From a virus: DNA of 64,000 nt. The stretch covers positions 49,028-113,027 of the IMG/VR virus record IMGVR_UViG_3300009788_000090, one strand, 5' to 3'. The notes under the pieces are model-generated. The model saw only the letters and a program-made list of their open reading frames with translations. It ran no database searches and was not told the origin of the DNA. Of the stretch, positions 55,602 through 63,960 are shown in pieces; position 1 is the stretch's first letter; every line of letters starts with the position of its first letter. The position numbers were made by a program, and so were the translations under genes.

Positions 55602-57011
55602 TTAAAGTTCCGCTCTCTTTCTTACGTCGGTAAAATTTTCATCACGTATCAATTGACCATCAACGAATACGGTTTCTAATAGGTCTTCGCCTTCCTCTGA
55701 GATTAGGACTGTTTTGAACTCTTCTCCAACCTTGATTAATTTAAGTCTTCCTGCTTTGGACGCTTTGTACACATCTCTTGGTTGTTTACGAATATCATGC
55801 CAAGTACCATCTCTGAGTTGTGAAGAACACTTGAAAGCAAACCGCTGTACGTCTCGATTTACGTCTTGAAGTAAGCCACCACCCATCCCAAATGTAGCTA
55901 TGTTATCAGTGCTGAACTTGTTTAGTTCCACAAAAGCTAATGTCTCACTGATTGAATCTATACTTAGTCCGTCTCCCCAAAGAACTCTTACTTTCGGGTT
56001 AAGAACTTTGTATCCTTTGCTGTTTATTTCGCCTCCAAAATTATGGTAAAGCGATTGTAATATCCAAAGTACCTGCTCACCAGGGGTTCTATGCTCTGGA
56101 GATATACTGTCTGGTCTAACGACGAATACTCCATCACGTTTTAGTATCTGTTCTTTGTAGATTTTGCCCATGTACTCGTCTACGAATCTGTAAATGTCGT
56201 AAGAATCTCCCACGACGCTCAAGATTCCAGCAGGGTATTTGGCTAATATTTCGCCCAACAACCTTATTTCTCCTTCTCTGCCGTAACTAGTCATGATACT
56301 ATGCTCCGTTGCTGGTACAGAGAAAGCAATATCGCTGAAGTCACGCGGGGCATTGTAATAGTCTCTAGCGCACACAATCGCGGCCAGGGTGTCAGTACCC
56401 ATAAAGTTCACTAGATGGGCAAGACCACCTATCTCAGCGCCACTCATAGTACTTACGCCCCTTGCTCCAAAGTCATGCAACTTAAAGAGTAGACTACTTA
56501 CATCGTCTGAAGTCATTCCCAAATAAGCTTTGAGAATTCTTTTGACTTCACGACTGAGAGTAGCCACTGTGCTTGGATACCAAACTTGGCTCAAAAGTGT
56601 TTCCAAGTATGATGTTAGCCACTCACACTCTTTGTCAGTGTTTAGTATGGTGAGCATCACATTATCTTTCGGAACTACCATGCCCTCCGGCACTGCCTTT
56701 ATCATTACTGGCAATCTTCCGTCGTGTTTATTGAGTATGTGCTCCCACCCAGCTTTGTTAAAGGCTCCTGGGCCTAGATGCGCCAAGCACAATGTTTCTG
56801 CTTCATCTATTTTTTCTTGGGTCACAACTCGGCCTAAGAACATGTTCTTGAGTATGTATTGTAACCCAAAGAAAACAGTCTCATCCCACCTTGCCGTATT
56901 TCTCGCCTCCAGGTAGGAGTATATTCCTCGTGTGCCTGGTGGATACATATTGTGGTGAGCACCAATTTTGTAACTGTCTGTGCTTAAAATAATGTTCTTT
57001 TTGCTCATCAA
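55602..57011 (-). CDS. nadV: Nicotinamide phosphoribosyltransferase (NAMPT/NadV)
   Basis: 469 residues, the full NAMPT length. STDSYKIGAHHNMYPPGTRG at the N-terminus, KLHDFGARGVSTMSGAEIGG, and VVRPDSISPEHRTPGEQVLW with VLWGDGLS, which bind PRPP/nicotinamide. It converts nicotinamide and PRPP to NMN. Adjacent NMN adenylyltransferase completes a two-step route to NAD+. Confidence 0.95.
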   Translation of the reverse strand: MMSKKNIILSTDSYKIGAHHNMYPPGTRGIYSYLEARNTARWDETVFFGLQYILKNMFLGRVVTQEKIDEAETLCLAHLGPGAFNKAGWEHILNKHDGRLPVMIKAVPEGMVVPKDNVMLTILNTDKECEWLTSYLETLLSQVWYPSTVATLSREVKRILKAYLGMTSDDVSSLLFKLHDFGARGVSTMSGAEIGGLAHLVNFMGTDTLAAIVCARDYYNAPRDFSDIAFSVPATEHSIMTSYGREGEIRLLGEILAKYPAGILSVVGDSYDIYRFVDEYMGKIYKEQILKRDGVFVVRPDSISPEHRTPGEQVLWILQSLYHNFGGEINSKGYKVLNPKVRVLWGDGLSIDSISETLAFVELNKFSTDNIATFGMGGGLLQDVNRDVQRFAFKCSSQLRDGTWHDIRKQPRDVYKASKAGRLKLIKVGEEFKTVLISEEGEDLLETVFVDGQLIRDENFTDVRKRAEL

Positions 57012-57032
57012 CTCTACCTTTCTCCCTTATTA

Positions 57033-57986
57033 TTAAACAGTGAATTCTTCTTTACTTATTCCTTTTTCTCTACAATGGTGTATTAACTCCCTTAATAAGT
57101 CTTCATGGCTGGGAATTAAATCACCAGGCAGGATGTCTGTGTTTCCACTTGGTAAAAATCTTACCCACTTCAGTTCATCTAAGTCGTCTCTTGGTTGTAT
57201 ATCACCAAAGATATATTTGGCTGTGTAAAATGCGGTCATTATTTTATCTTCTTCTCTACTATAACGACCATCATTAATTCTAAGACTACAAACGTATCTT
57301 AAATCATCTATTTCTGCACATGTCTCTTCATTGACTTCTCGTTTGCAAGCTGCTTCCAATGAATCATCTTTCTGCGGGTCAACAAACCCTCCAGGAAATC
57401 TCCATTTTATTTCGTTCTCTTTTCTACCAATTAGCAGTTCTTCATCTTTTAAAACTGCAATATCCACGGTTTGATAAGAGGTTGCAAATCTATTTTGAGC
57501 TGCCCACGTAACACCTGCTCTGAAATGAGCAGTTGGTAGTTCACGCAGACCAGTTTCTTTTCTCAACTGTGTCGCAGATTGACATGGCTTCTCTAAGAAT
57601 TTGCGTGTATTAAACCCACCATGATAACGGCCAATGAAACTGTCTCTACCACCATACAACATAACACTGTGATTTGGGCCTCTGAAATCATTAATTATAG
57701 AGTCTAGATTTCTTGACCACAATTCATCGTTGTCTGGTACATCTTTAATATAGGCTATTGTCGTGGTTGGGAACTCATTAAATATCATTTGCCTCCGCGA
57801 TTCGTAACTGAGAGGATTATTCATGGTCACTCTAGTATGAGCTACCCCCACTATTATGAGCAATCTGCCAGTTTTTCCTAGCACAGTGTGTATCATGTCT
57901 CTGTGTGCATCAGTTAAATAAGGGGTTTGGAATCTACCCACAATCACACCTATGTCACTGAGTTCCTCTTCTGGTTCCATGTTCAT
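57033..57986 (-). CDS. Bifunctional NMN adenylyltransferase / Nudix hydrolase (NadM-Nudix type)
   Basis: 317 residues. N-terminal GVIVGRFQTPYLTDAHRDMI is the adenylyltransferase nucleotide site (H-x-x-M in place of HxGH), with LSYESRRQMI as the second signature. Residues about 195-300 are a Nudix domain: RRFPGGFVD-type strand, then KREVNEET Nudix box. Makes NAD+ from NMN and ATP; the Nudix half may clear ADP-ribose. Overlaps its upstream gene by four bases. Confidence 0.93.
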   Translation of the reverse strand: MNMEPEEELSDIGVIVGRFQTPYLTDAHRDMIHTVLGKTGRLLIIVGVAHTRVTMNNPLSYESRRQMIFNEFPTTTIAYIKDVPDNDELWSRNLDSIINDFRGPNHSVMLYGGRDSFIGRYHGGFNTRKFLEKPCQSATQLRKETGLRELPTAHFRAGVTWAAQNRFATSYQTVDIAVLKDEELLIGRKENEIKWRFPGGFVDPQKDDSLEAACKREVNEETCAEIDDLRYVCSLRINDGRYSREEDKIMTAFYTAKYIFGDIQPRDDLDELKWVRFLPSGNTDILPGDLIPSHEDLLRELIHHCREKGISKEEFTV

Positions 57987-58291
57987 AGCTCAGTACCTCC
58001 ATACTTATCTATAATTACCCAATCTTCTTTTAAATATTGTCTTACTAAATCTTCAAGGTGCTTATCATCTTTAGCCCACAATGTAGCGTATTCATGAGCT
58101 TCCATAACGTGAGTAATTACTTCGTAATGCAAAGAAGCGATTACAAAATTAGGTATGCCTGCATGATTAGATACTTTTAAATCTAAATGTTTTGTAGGCT
58201 CAAAATGTATTGAAATATTTCTTAATAATTTTACACCTTTGCCTGTATCTTCGGTTCTAATGCGTCTTTCAAGTCTTAATTTATTTTGCAT
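57983..58291 (-). CDS. Protein of unknown function
   Basis: 102 residues from ATG 58291 (GAGG upstream). Basic N-terminus, then strand HFEPTKHLDLKV and helices. Confidence 0.65.
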   Translation of the reverse strand: MQNKLRLERRIRTEDTGKGVKLLRNISIHFEPTKHLDLKVSNHAGIPNFVIASLHYEVITHVMEAHEYATLWAKDDKHLEDLVRQYLKEDWVIIDKYGGTEL

Positions 58292-58409
58292 CAACAACCT
58301 CACTCTTGTTTACTTCTTTGCACTTGTGTTTTGTTCTTCCCACCACAGTAAGGATACAATCGCTTCCCCAAAAGGTTTCACAATGAGTCTGCCCACAAAA
58401 AGGAAGCAT
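58281..58409 (-). CDS. 42-residue Cys/His-rich protein
   Basis: ATG 58409; the frame also extends upstream to an ATT at about 58433 that overlaps the previous stop (GGAGAAAAAATTGA), a possible non-standard start. CGQTHCETFWGSDC is the likely metal site. Confidence 0.5.
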   Translation of the reverse strand: MLPFCGQTHCETFWGSDCILTVVGRTKHKCKEVNKSEVVDAK

Positions 58410-58428
58410 ATCACATATATAAACTTTT

Positions 58429-58938
58429 TCAATTTTTTCTCCAGGTTCCACTTTCTATCCTTCTAGCTCCGTGTTCTTCCATATTGTCTTTGTTGTTCAT
58501 GTGATACGCCCAGACAGGAAAAATACTACCATTAGATTCTGTCAAAACTAATGCTCTTTCGTACAAACAATTTTTTACGCCTGGTCTAAATCCTTCCAAT
58601 CTATCTAAATCATTAAAACTAGATGACGGATTTCTGAATGTAATTACTTCTCCAAAAACTCTACCCCATTCATCACCATAGTCATTAAATGTATTAAACT
58701 CCGGGTCAGTCAATGTTTCTTGGAGTTCAACATCAAATTCATGGTCTTTCGTCCCATGCGCTATGATGGAACGGTGTGGAATCTGGATGCCAGGAAATGC
58801 ACCGTGTACTAAATCATAAATTCTCCCGATAATACTTCCTTCTTCCACATGTGTAACATCTTTGCAATAAAAATAGTGGTTGCCATGACCTCTTTTTAGA
58901 GTACCATAAACAAACACTTTGTATAGTTTTTCCATCAT
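58429..58938 (-). CDS. Gamma-glutamylcyclotransferase/AIG2-like protein
   Basis: 169 residues. KVFVYGTLKRGHGNHYF is the GGCT signature and DLDRLEGFRPGV the second conserved segment. GGCTs release 5-oxoproline from gamma-glutamyl amines and co-occur with amidoligases in known gene neighbourhoods. The catalytic Glu is plausibly the E of LxGEVITF-like strand, not verified. Confidence 0.85.
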   Translation of the reverse strand: MMEKLYKVFVYGTLKRGHGNHYFYCKDVTHVEEGSIIGRIYDLVHGAFPGIQIPHRSIIAHGTKDHEFDVELQETLTDPEFNTFNDYGDEWGRVFGEVITFRNPSSSFNDLDRLEGFRPGVKNCLYERALVLTESNGSIFPVWAYHMNNKDNMEEHGARRIESGTWRKN

Positions 58939-59492
58939 TTATTAACTTCCATTCTCAACACTTCATCAGTAAAAGCAAATAAAGTACCGTACATGACTCT
59001 CATTTCATTTACAATATCAAGTGAACCATCGACTTCTTCATCTGACGCATGTAGCATAACAGCGTCGAAGGGTACTACTGTATCGTACCCACGATAAAAA
59101 GCATCAATCACACTGTGCCGTATACTAATGTCTAAAAATGCTCCTGTAAAAATTAATGTGTCTACGGCGTATTCAGTTAGAATATAATCCAAACCTGTGT
59201 TATTAAAAGCAGAAAAAGAATTCTTGTGTAGAACTTCATCTCTTTTATAATCAACTGCTATCTCTGGTACAAGACTTGCAGCAGGAGAACCTTTCATAGC
59301 ATGGTTATCCCACACCTTAAATTCAACATCTTCTGGAGAATGACTATCTATTACATGAACTGCTCTATTATAACCACTACTCCACTGTAGCAAATCATTG
59401 ATGTTAACTACACAACCAGGGAAACGAGGTGAAGCGTACCTTCCCCTGACACATTCCTCTGTAGTATCTATATTTATAACCATTGGATTCAA
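58935..59492 (-). CDS. Isochorismatase/nicotinamidase-fold protein with Ser in place of the catalytic Cys
   Basis: 185 residues. VINIDTTEECVRGRY aligns with the catalytic-Asp strand, HKNSFSAFNNTGLD with the Lys-containing KxxxSxF segment, and FTGAFLDISIRHSVIDAFYR with the GxxTDxCVxxTAxDA motif; the nucleophile Cys is Ser. Close to the NAD+ genes. It may bind nicotinamide-like ligands without hydrolysing them, or use Ser (inference). Confidence 0.82.
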   Translation of the reverse strand: MNPMVINIDTTEECVRGRYASPRFPGCVVNINDLLQWSSGYNRAVHVIDSHSPEDVEFKVWDNHAMKGSPAASLVPEIAVDYKRDEVLHKNSFSAFNNTGLDYILTEYAVDTLIFTGAFLDISIRHSVIDAFYRGYDTVVPFDAVMLHASDEEVDGSLDIVNEMRVMYGTLFAFTDEVLRMEVNK

Positions 59493-59803
59493 TTTGGGTC
59501 TCCTGAGGGCATTGGATTCACACTTGGTATACCAAACTCTTTAGTCACTGTTTTGGACTCTTTTCTTCCCAAAGCATCCTCCCCACCAAATTTTTCATCT
59601 ATGACTACTTCTCTAATTAAAGTTATAGTGCTTTCGTTCGCAATTATTTTTGGAGTAGACTTTGAAGTAACACTCTTTTTTAAAGCGACAACAGTATTTC
59701 CAAGTGTATGTATTTTCCAGATAGAAAAGAATAATAAAACAATTATTCCAACCATAAACACTCGTAAGTACACATTCTCATTAATTTTTACTTTTTCGCT
59801 CAT
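59489..59803 (-). CDS. Single-pass membrane protein
   Basis: 104 residues from ATG 59803 (AAGGAGT upstream). N-terminal helix VYLRVFMVGIIVLLFFSIW, then a soluble polar domain. Confidence 0.65.
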   Translation of the reverse strand: MSEKVKINENVYLRVFMVGIIVLLFFSIWKIHTLGNTVVALKKSVTSKSTPKIIANESTITLIREVVIDEKFGGEDALGRKESKTVTKEFGIPSVNPMPSGDPN

Positions 59804-60000
59804 AACACTCCTTTTCATTTGCTTTTCAAGTGCTTTCCGATAGCTCCCGGTCGGGGAGCCACCAGGAAGCATTTGACAGGCTTCTAGGTAACAATGGAGC
59901 AACATCCTTGATTGTTGTCGCGCTAAGGCTGAATTCGTGATGGTACATCATCTTGTTTCGGGAGTTGCTGTCCGTGCAATGCGCTCCAGTGTATTTTATT
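59804..60000 (-). other. Intergenic region with hairpins
   Basis: 197 bases without a convincing gene. Contains GCTCCC-GGTCG-GGGAGC (59843-59859) and CAACA-TCCTTGAT-TGTTG (about 59911-59928) hairpins. A 41-codon frame starting near 59938 lacks a ribosome binding site. Could be a structured RNA or attenuator. Confidence 0.4.
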
Positions 60001-60237
60001 TTAGGTTACATTTTCAAATGTTATTCTATATCTTTCCTTATCTCCCACATCTTCTATAGACATTATTACTCTTTTTTCTACGTCAGTTACAAAATGTTCA
60101 TAAAACTTATTAAACGTCAATCCAGATTTAGCAAATTCTCTTATATACCTACGGCTTATTAATTCATATAAATCTATAGGTATTGTAAATATATACAAAA
60201 CTTCGTATATATTCTCTCTTACCACAGCGTTTGCCAT
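60001..60237 (-). CDS. Protein of unknown function
   Basis: 78 residues. IYEVLYIFTIPIDLYELISR then basic helices. TAATG coupled. Confidence 0.6.
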   Translation of the reverse strand: MANAVVRENIYEVLYIFTIPIDLYELISRRYIREFAKSGLTFNKFYEHFVTDVEKRVIMSIEDVGDKERYRITFENVT

Positions 60238-60701
60238 TATGTTGTGTTCTCTTCGACTGTCTCTTTCTTTTTTTCCGTTGTTTTGTTTTCTAACCTGGCA
60301 GCAACTCTAGCAGCTTTGCTCTCATCTCTGCGCCTTTCATACGCTTCAATTTTGCCAGCTTTGTTGTCTTTTTGTTCTTTCCTCTGGCTTTGTATATCGT
60401 CTTGGTGTTTTATAAGACCGTTTATTGATTCAGCATATCTTCTTGAGACATTATGCAAGGCTCTTGCTAAAGCAATTTGCTCGCCAAGTTCAGCGTTCGG
60501 TGTGTCTCCTTTAGCACGAACAGCTCTACCAGTTGATGATATTCCATATAAGCTTTTTGCATCACCAACAAAACCTTGTTTATTTGGAATAGTACTGATT
60601 ATTGACATTTCAACGTTAGCCACAGAAACGTCTCCATCAGAACAAGTTTTGGTTATTATTGTTACTGAATGTTCTCTTTCTTTATTTACTTTTTTGCTCA
60701 T
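60237..60701 (-). CDS. Protein with GDTPNAELGEQIALARAL motif
   Basis: 154 residues. The motif KGDTPNAELGEQIALARALH resembles a segment of DUF1876-like and phage proteins. The C-terminal 60 residues are a basic charged helix. Confidence 0.65.
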   Translation of the reverse strand: MSKKVNKEREHSVTIITKTCSDGDVSVANVEMSIISTIPNKQGFVGDAKSLYGISSTGRAVRAKGDTPNAELGEQIALARALHNVSRRYAESINGLIKHQDDIQSQRKEQKDNKAGKIEAYERRRDESKAARVAARLENKTTEKKKETVEENTT

Positions 60702-60714
60702 GGCGATAGTCCTC

Positions 60715-60996
60715 CTAGTTTATTTTTGATTGTTCTTTTGAAAACATTATATACGTTGATATAAGTGAAAATCCTTCTGCCATTATATCTGTGTATTTGT
60801 TTTCCCCTACTACTTCAGATGGAATTAAGAACACCCCTTGCCCTAATAAGTCTTCTCTGTTGCCATCATCTTCATCCAAGAACCGTAGTTTTAGGTTTCC
60901 TTCACTCGGTAATCTTTCCACCTGCCCTATATATTCACTAGATTCTGTGAAAGCTAAATAGTGATTTTTATTAATTGATTTTGAGCTGTTCTCCAA
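60715..60996 (-). CDS. Protein of unknown function
   Basis: 93 residues from TTG 60996 (start uncertain; the frame runs up to 61032 inside the RNA-ligase-like gene). Beta-rich (YLAFTESSEYIGQVERLPSE), acidic. Confidence 0.55.
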   Translation of the reverse strand: MENSSKSINKNHYLAFTESSEYIGQVERLPSEGNLKLRFLDEDDGNREDLLGQGVFLIPSEVVGENKYTDIMAEGFSLISTYIMFSKEQSKIN

Positions 60997-62281
60997 ACTC
61001 ACTGCTTTCTTTGGTTCCATTCGCTGTTTCATCTATTTCCATTCCTCTTGCTGGTTGAATTTCTAGAAGATTTGCTTTCAGCACTTTCCAAATTGGTAAC
61101 ATTTTGTCAGCTTTCCATTTGTCTCTAGCTTCGGCCATCATTTTGGGACGTTCTCTGGGGTCATCGAAATTAATTCCTGACTCTAAAGCCCATTCTAATA
61201 CTTCTGCTGCAAAATCCCTTTCGTCTTGATAACCTTTAATAGTCCAATTAATTAATGTTTCAGCTCTATAAATTTTTCCTGGGTTAAAGTCTTCTCCTAA
61301 AACCTTCATAATGTATTTTGTATCCACAACAAAACCATTAGCCAATTGTTTAGTTAGAGTTCTTGAAATCATAAATTTGTTTATATAATTTTCTGCTGTT
61401 GCTCTTAATTGTCTACTCAAGAAACTGTAAACATATAGTTGTCCTTTGTCTCCATAAGCATAGCAGCAATATCCAGCAGTACTTATTTGCATAGTCTCTT
61501 TAACTGTATTTTTATTTAGTTCATCCATAAATTTTTCCATAGAAGCTATTGCTCTAGGGAATGTTTTCATGTCCGTACTATCAAATTCATTTATTGCGAT
61601 GGGTGGTAAGTGTCCTTTTGCGTCACCTAATTCAAACATTTGACCATCTGTTTGTCGCACTGCAAACAAGGTAGAAGCAGCTAAATCAAAGTTATACTTT
61701 ATACAACCATATACCTGATACCCAAACACTTCAAAAACCATGTTCATGTTATCCATTATTGCATCAGGTATGTGTGGGTACATTTTTAATATTTTCTTCC
61801 ACAAAGATGCTGCTGGGAAACCTATAGTGTCTCGAAGAATTTCAGTTATTCTTGGTTTGAATGTTACAAACTCTTTTTCACCATCAGTATACTTATAACC
61901 TAATACACTGAACCCTTCAAATTTCTCTCTCACAACTATGTATTTGAAAGTTGGCACAGTCTCACTATCTAAATTGCCCAAGCTAGGGTAACTAAATACT
62001 TTTTGAGGCACAAATTTCTTGTTGACTGAAGCTATGTATAAAGAGCCATACATAAGTCCCGGTTCGTCACAAAAAGCCCCAGTAATAGTATTACCGGGGT
62101 TAAAAGTATCCTCTTCTTCAAAAAAAGATACATGTTGCTTTTGAACCTTTAATGCTTCGGAAGCCTCACTTAAAACTGTTTTTCTTTCTTTAGCAATAGA
62201 GCCAGGTTGTTTTTTTCGTTTAATCTTATTTGTTAAAGTGTGTATAGAATTGGTATTGGTGCGGTGAGGGATATTAGACAT
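60971..62281 (-). CDS. RNA-ligase-like nucleotidyltransferase
   Basis: 436 residues. YIVVREKFEGFSVLGYKY is a fit for ligase motif I (KxxG), FKPR a nearby basic site, and MVFEVFGYQVYGCIKYNFDL fits motif IIIa (FExxG). Motifs IV and V are not obvious, so the assignment is by pattern. Phage RNA ligases reseal tRNAs cut by host defence nucleases, fitting the phage tRNA set. Confidence 0.62.
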   Translation of the reverse strand: MSNIPHRTNTNSIHTLTNKIKRKKQPGSIAKERKTVLSEASEALKVQKQHVSFFEEEDTFNPGNTITGAFCDEPGLMYGSLYIASVNKKFVPQKVFSYPSLGNLDSETVPTFKYIVVREKFEGFSVLGYKYTDGEKEFVTFKPRITEILRDTIGFPAASLWKKILKMYPHIPDAIMDNMNMVFEVFGYQVYGCIKYNFDLAASTLFAVRQTDGQMFELGDAKGHLPPIAINEFDSTDMKTFPRAIASMEKFMDELNKNTVKETMQISTAGYCCYAYGDKGQLYVYSFLSRQLRATAENYINKFMISRTLTKQLANGFVVDTKYIMKVLGEDFNPGKIYRAETLINWTIKGYQDERDFAAEVLEWALESGINFDDPRERPKMMAEARDKWKADKMLPIWKVLKANLLEIQPARGMEIDETANGTKESSEFGEQLKIN

Positions 62282-62666
62282 TATTGAAACTCTCTAACGT
62301 TCTTATGTTCACATGGTCTAGCACTGGTTTCATTGTTTCTAATCCGCCAAACATCGTATGTGGATTGTCATAATCAATTGTTGTAATCTTCCCAGCTGTC
62401 AATGGTATTTCTTGAAATTCAAATAGTACACGCCGAATCATATCCATTACACCGTTTTCTGCCCAACCATTAGCTTCTGCTTCTATGCTCAAGGCTTCTT
62501 CTAGGGAAGTCGCTATTATTACAGAACAAAGAGTTCCTTGGTGGTCGAGCAGATACAGATTAAGTTTTTTATTTTTAATAGTTTTTTTCACTGGTGTCCT
62601 TGATTTTCTTAATCTATCTCTTGGTTCTTTTCCCGTTCCCATGTTGCTCCTAAAAAGTATTGCCAT
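62274..62666 (-). CDS. Protein of unknown function
   Basis: 130 residues. Basic N-terminal third (KEPRDRLRKSRTPVKKTIKN), then alpha/beta (LNLYLLDHQGTLCSVIIATS). Overlaps the ligase-like gene. Confidence 0.65.
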   Translation of the reverse strand: MAILFRSNMGTGKEPRDRLRKSRTPVKKTIKNKKLNLYLLDHQGTLCSVIIATSLEEALSIEAEANGWAENGVMDMIRRVLFEFQEIPLTAGKITTIDYDNPHTMFGGLETMKPVLDHVNIRTLESFNNV

Positions 62667-62750
62667 TATTTCTGCCTGTTATATGTCCAGCAGTATGGGC
62701 CGGATGCCACAACGACCCACACTACTGGATTGGAGGTGAAACCATCAAAC

Positions 62751-62954
62751 TTAAAACATTAAATACTTGGTCGGTATAAGTTCAGTAATACCCAATTCTT
62801 CTTTTTCTTGAGATAACATTAATCCTTTTTTATAAAAACAAAAGGGACAGGCTCTTGCTAGTTCTTCGTTTGTTGTGGGTATTTCTCCTTTTTCGGGACA
62901 AGTACATTGTTTCTCTAATTCCTTGAACATTTGTCCATAAGTAAACTCTGTCAC
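62751..62954 (-). CDS. Small Cys-containing protein
   Basis: 67 residues. CTCPEKGEIPTTNEELARAC and CPFCFYKK give a possible Zn or Fe-S site. First gene downstream of the 63.06 kb promoter. Confidence 0.65.
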   Translation of the reverse strand: MTEFTYGQMFKELEKQCTCPEKGEIPTTNEELARACPFCFYKKGLMLSQEKEELGITELIPTKYLMF

Positions 62955-63053
62955 TCTTTCAAATAGTCTCCTTTCTCCCTGTGTGCAGTATATTAAGTAC
63001 TCTGCACATTTTTTTAATCTTGTTTTTTTACTTTTTAACCATTTTCTTAGTAC

Positions 63054-63082
63054 AATATACCATTAAAGAAAAGGGCTGTCAA
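63054..63082 (-). promoter_or_regulatory. Near-consensus sigma-A-like leftward promoter
   Basis: On the - strand TTGACA (63082-63077), 17 bp, TATATT (63059-63054). Directly upstream is AAAGTCGCAGGTCAGGACTA, nearly the same as above the 23.85 kb promoter, and GCTTGCTTGG further up. Confidence 0.9.
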
Positions 63083-63154
63083 TAGTCCTGACCTGCGACT
63101 TTACCAAGCAAGCTGGTTGCGTAGGAGGCCAAACAATAAGGTTTGTTTTGGATA

Positions 63155-63601
63155 TTAACTATTCATTAGTTTTTCTTTTACAGTAGTTACTATCTCATCT
63201 ATTTTTTGCCTATTGATGTCTACTAAATCAGATATTTGAGTATTACTGAACTGGAAGAACTTTAGTATTAGTACATGTCTTTCAAGTTCTGTTAATCCAT
63301 TAGTTGAGTAAATATCATTATCAATTATTTGTTCCAGTGCTTCAACTTCTTTTGCACCATCACTCTTTGTTTCATAGCCCCATGCGGCAGACTTGCTCAG
63401 GTTAATAAATCTATTCTTTATTATTGTTTTAAAATTTGGATTTTCTGGCATACCGTCTTTTAAAGATTGTAGCATGGCCAAGACACCTTCTTGATATAAA
63501 TCTTCTTTGCTCATAGAAACACTTTTAGAAAATTTATCTGCCATTCTTTTCAATAGGTTATCGTAACTGTCTATTATTTTTAACTTCTCATCATTATTCA
63601 T
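63155..63601 (-). CDS. Sigma-70-like factor
   Basis: 148 residues. Region 2-like YQEGVLAMLQSLKDGM and FKTIIKNRFINL, region 4-like LTELERHVLILKFFQFSNTQ with an HTH (ISDLVDINRQKIDEIV). No region 1.1. Likely directs host RNA polymerase to phage promoters. Located just upstream of the 63.06 kb promoter, whose conserved upstream block could be its site or that of an activator. Confidence 0.85.
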   Translation of the reverse strand: MNNDEKLKIIDSYDNLLKRMADKFSKSVSMSKEDLYQEGVLAMLQSLKDGMPENPNFKTIIKNRFINLSKSAAWGYETKSDGAKEVEALEQIIDNDIYSTNGLTELERHVLILKFFQFSNTQISDLVDINRQKIDEIVTTVKEKLMNS

Positions 63602-63960
63602 TAAAATCTATACTTACCTTTACGTTTATATTCTTCACTGTTTTTTAACTTGCACACTCTACAAGTAGAAATGCTATTACAGTAATCTTTGTCAAGGGGT
63701 TCATCGGATAAAGTACATCTATACAGTATCACTATTTTGCTATAAAAATCTTTCTTTCCATCTGCGAATACGGCTACTTTTTTTTCACAGACTTCGCATT
63801 CCCCTCTAATAAATTTACCCAAAGGGTAATAACCCATCGCTCCTTTGAAGAGGTTTCTGAAGTTAAAAGGAACAGAATATCTTCGTTTTCCAGGTATGAT
63901 AGGGTCGTCAGAGTGCCAAATTCTACTTTGGCAATGAGGACAAATATTTTCAAGAATCAT
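63601..63960 (-). CDS. Zn-ribbon protein of unknown function
   Basis: 119 residues with CPHCQSRIW, CEVCEKKV and CRVCKLKN, three zinc half-sites. TAATG coupled to the sigma factor gene. Confidence 0.65.
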   Translation of the reverse strand: MILENICPHCQSRIWHSDDPIIPGKRRYSVPFNFRNLFKGAMGYYPLGKFIRGECEVCEKKVAVFADGKKDFYSKIVILYRCTLSDEPLDKDYCNSISTCRVCKLKNSEEYKRKGKYRF

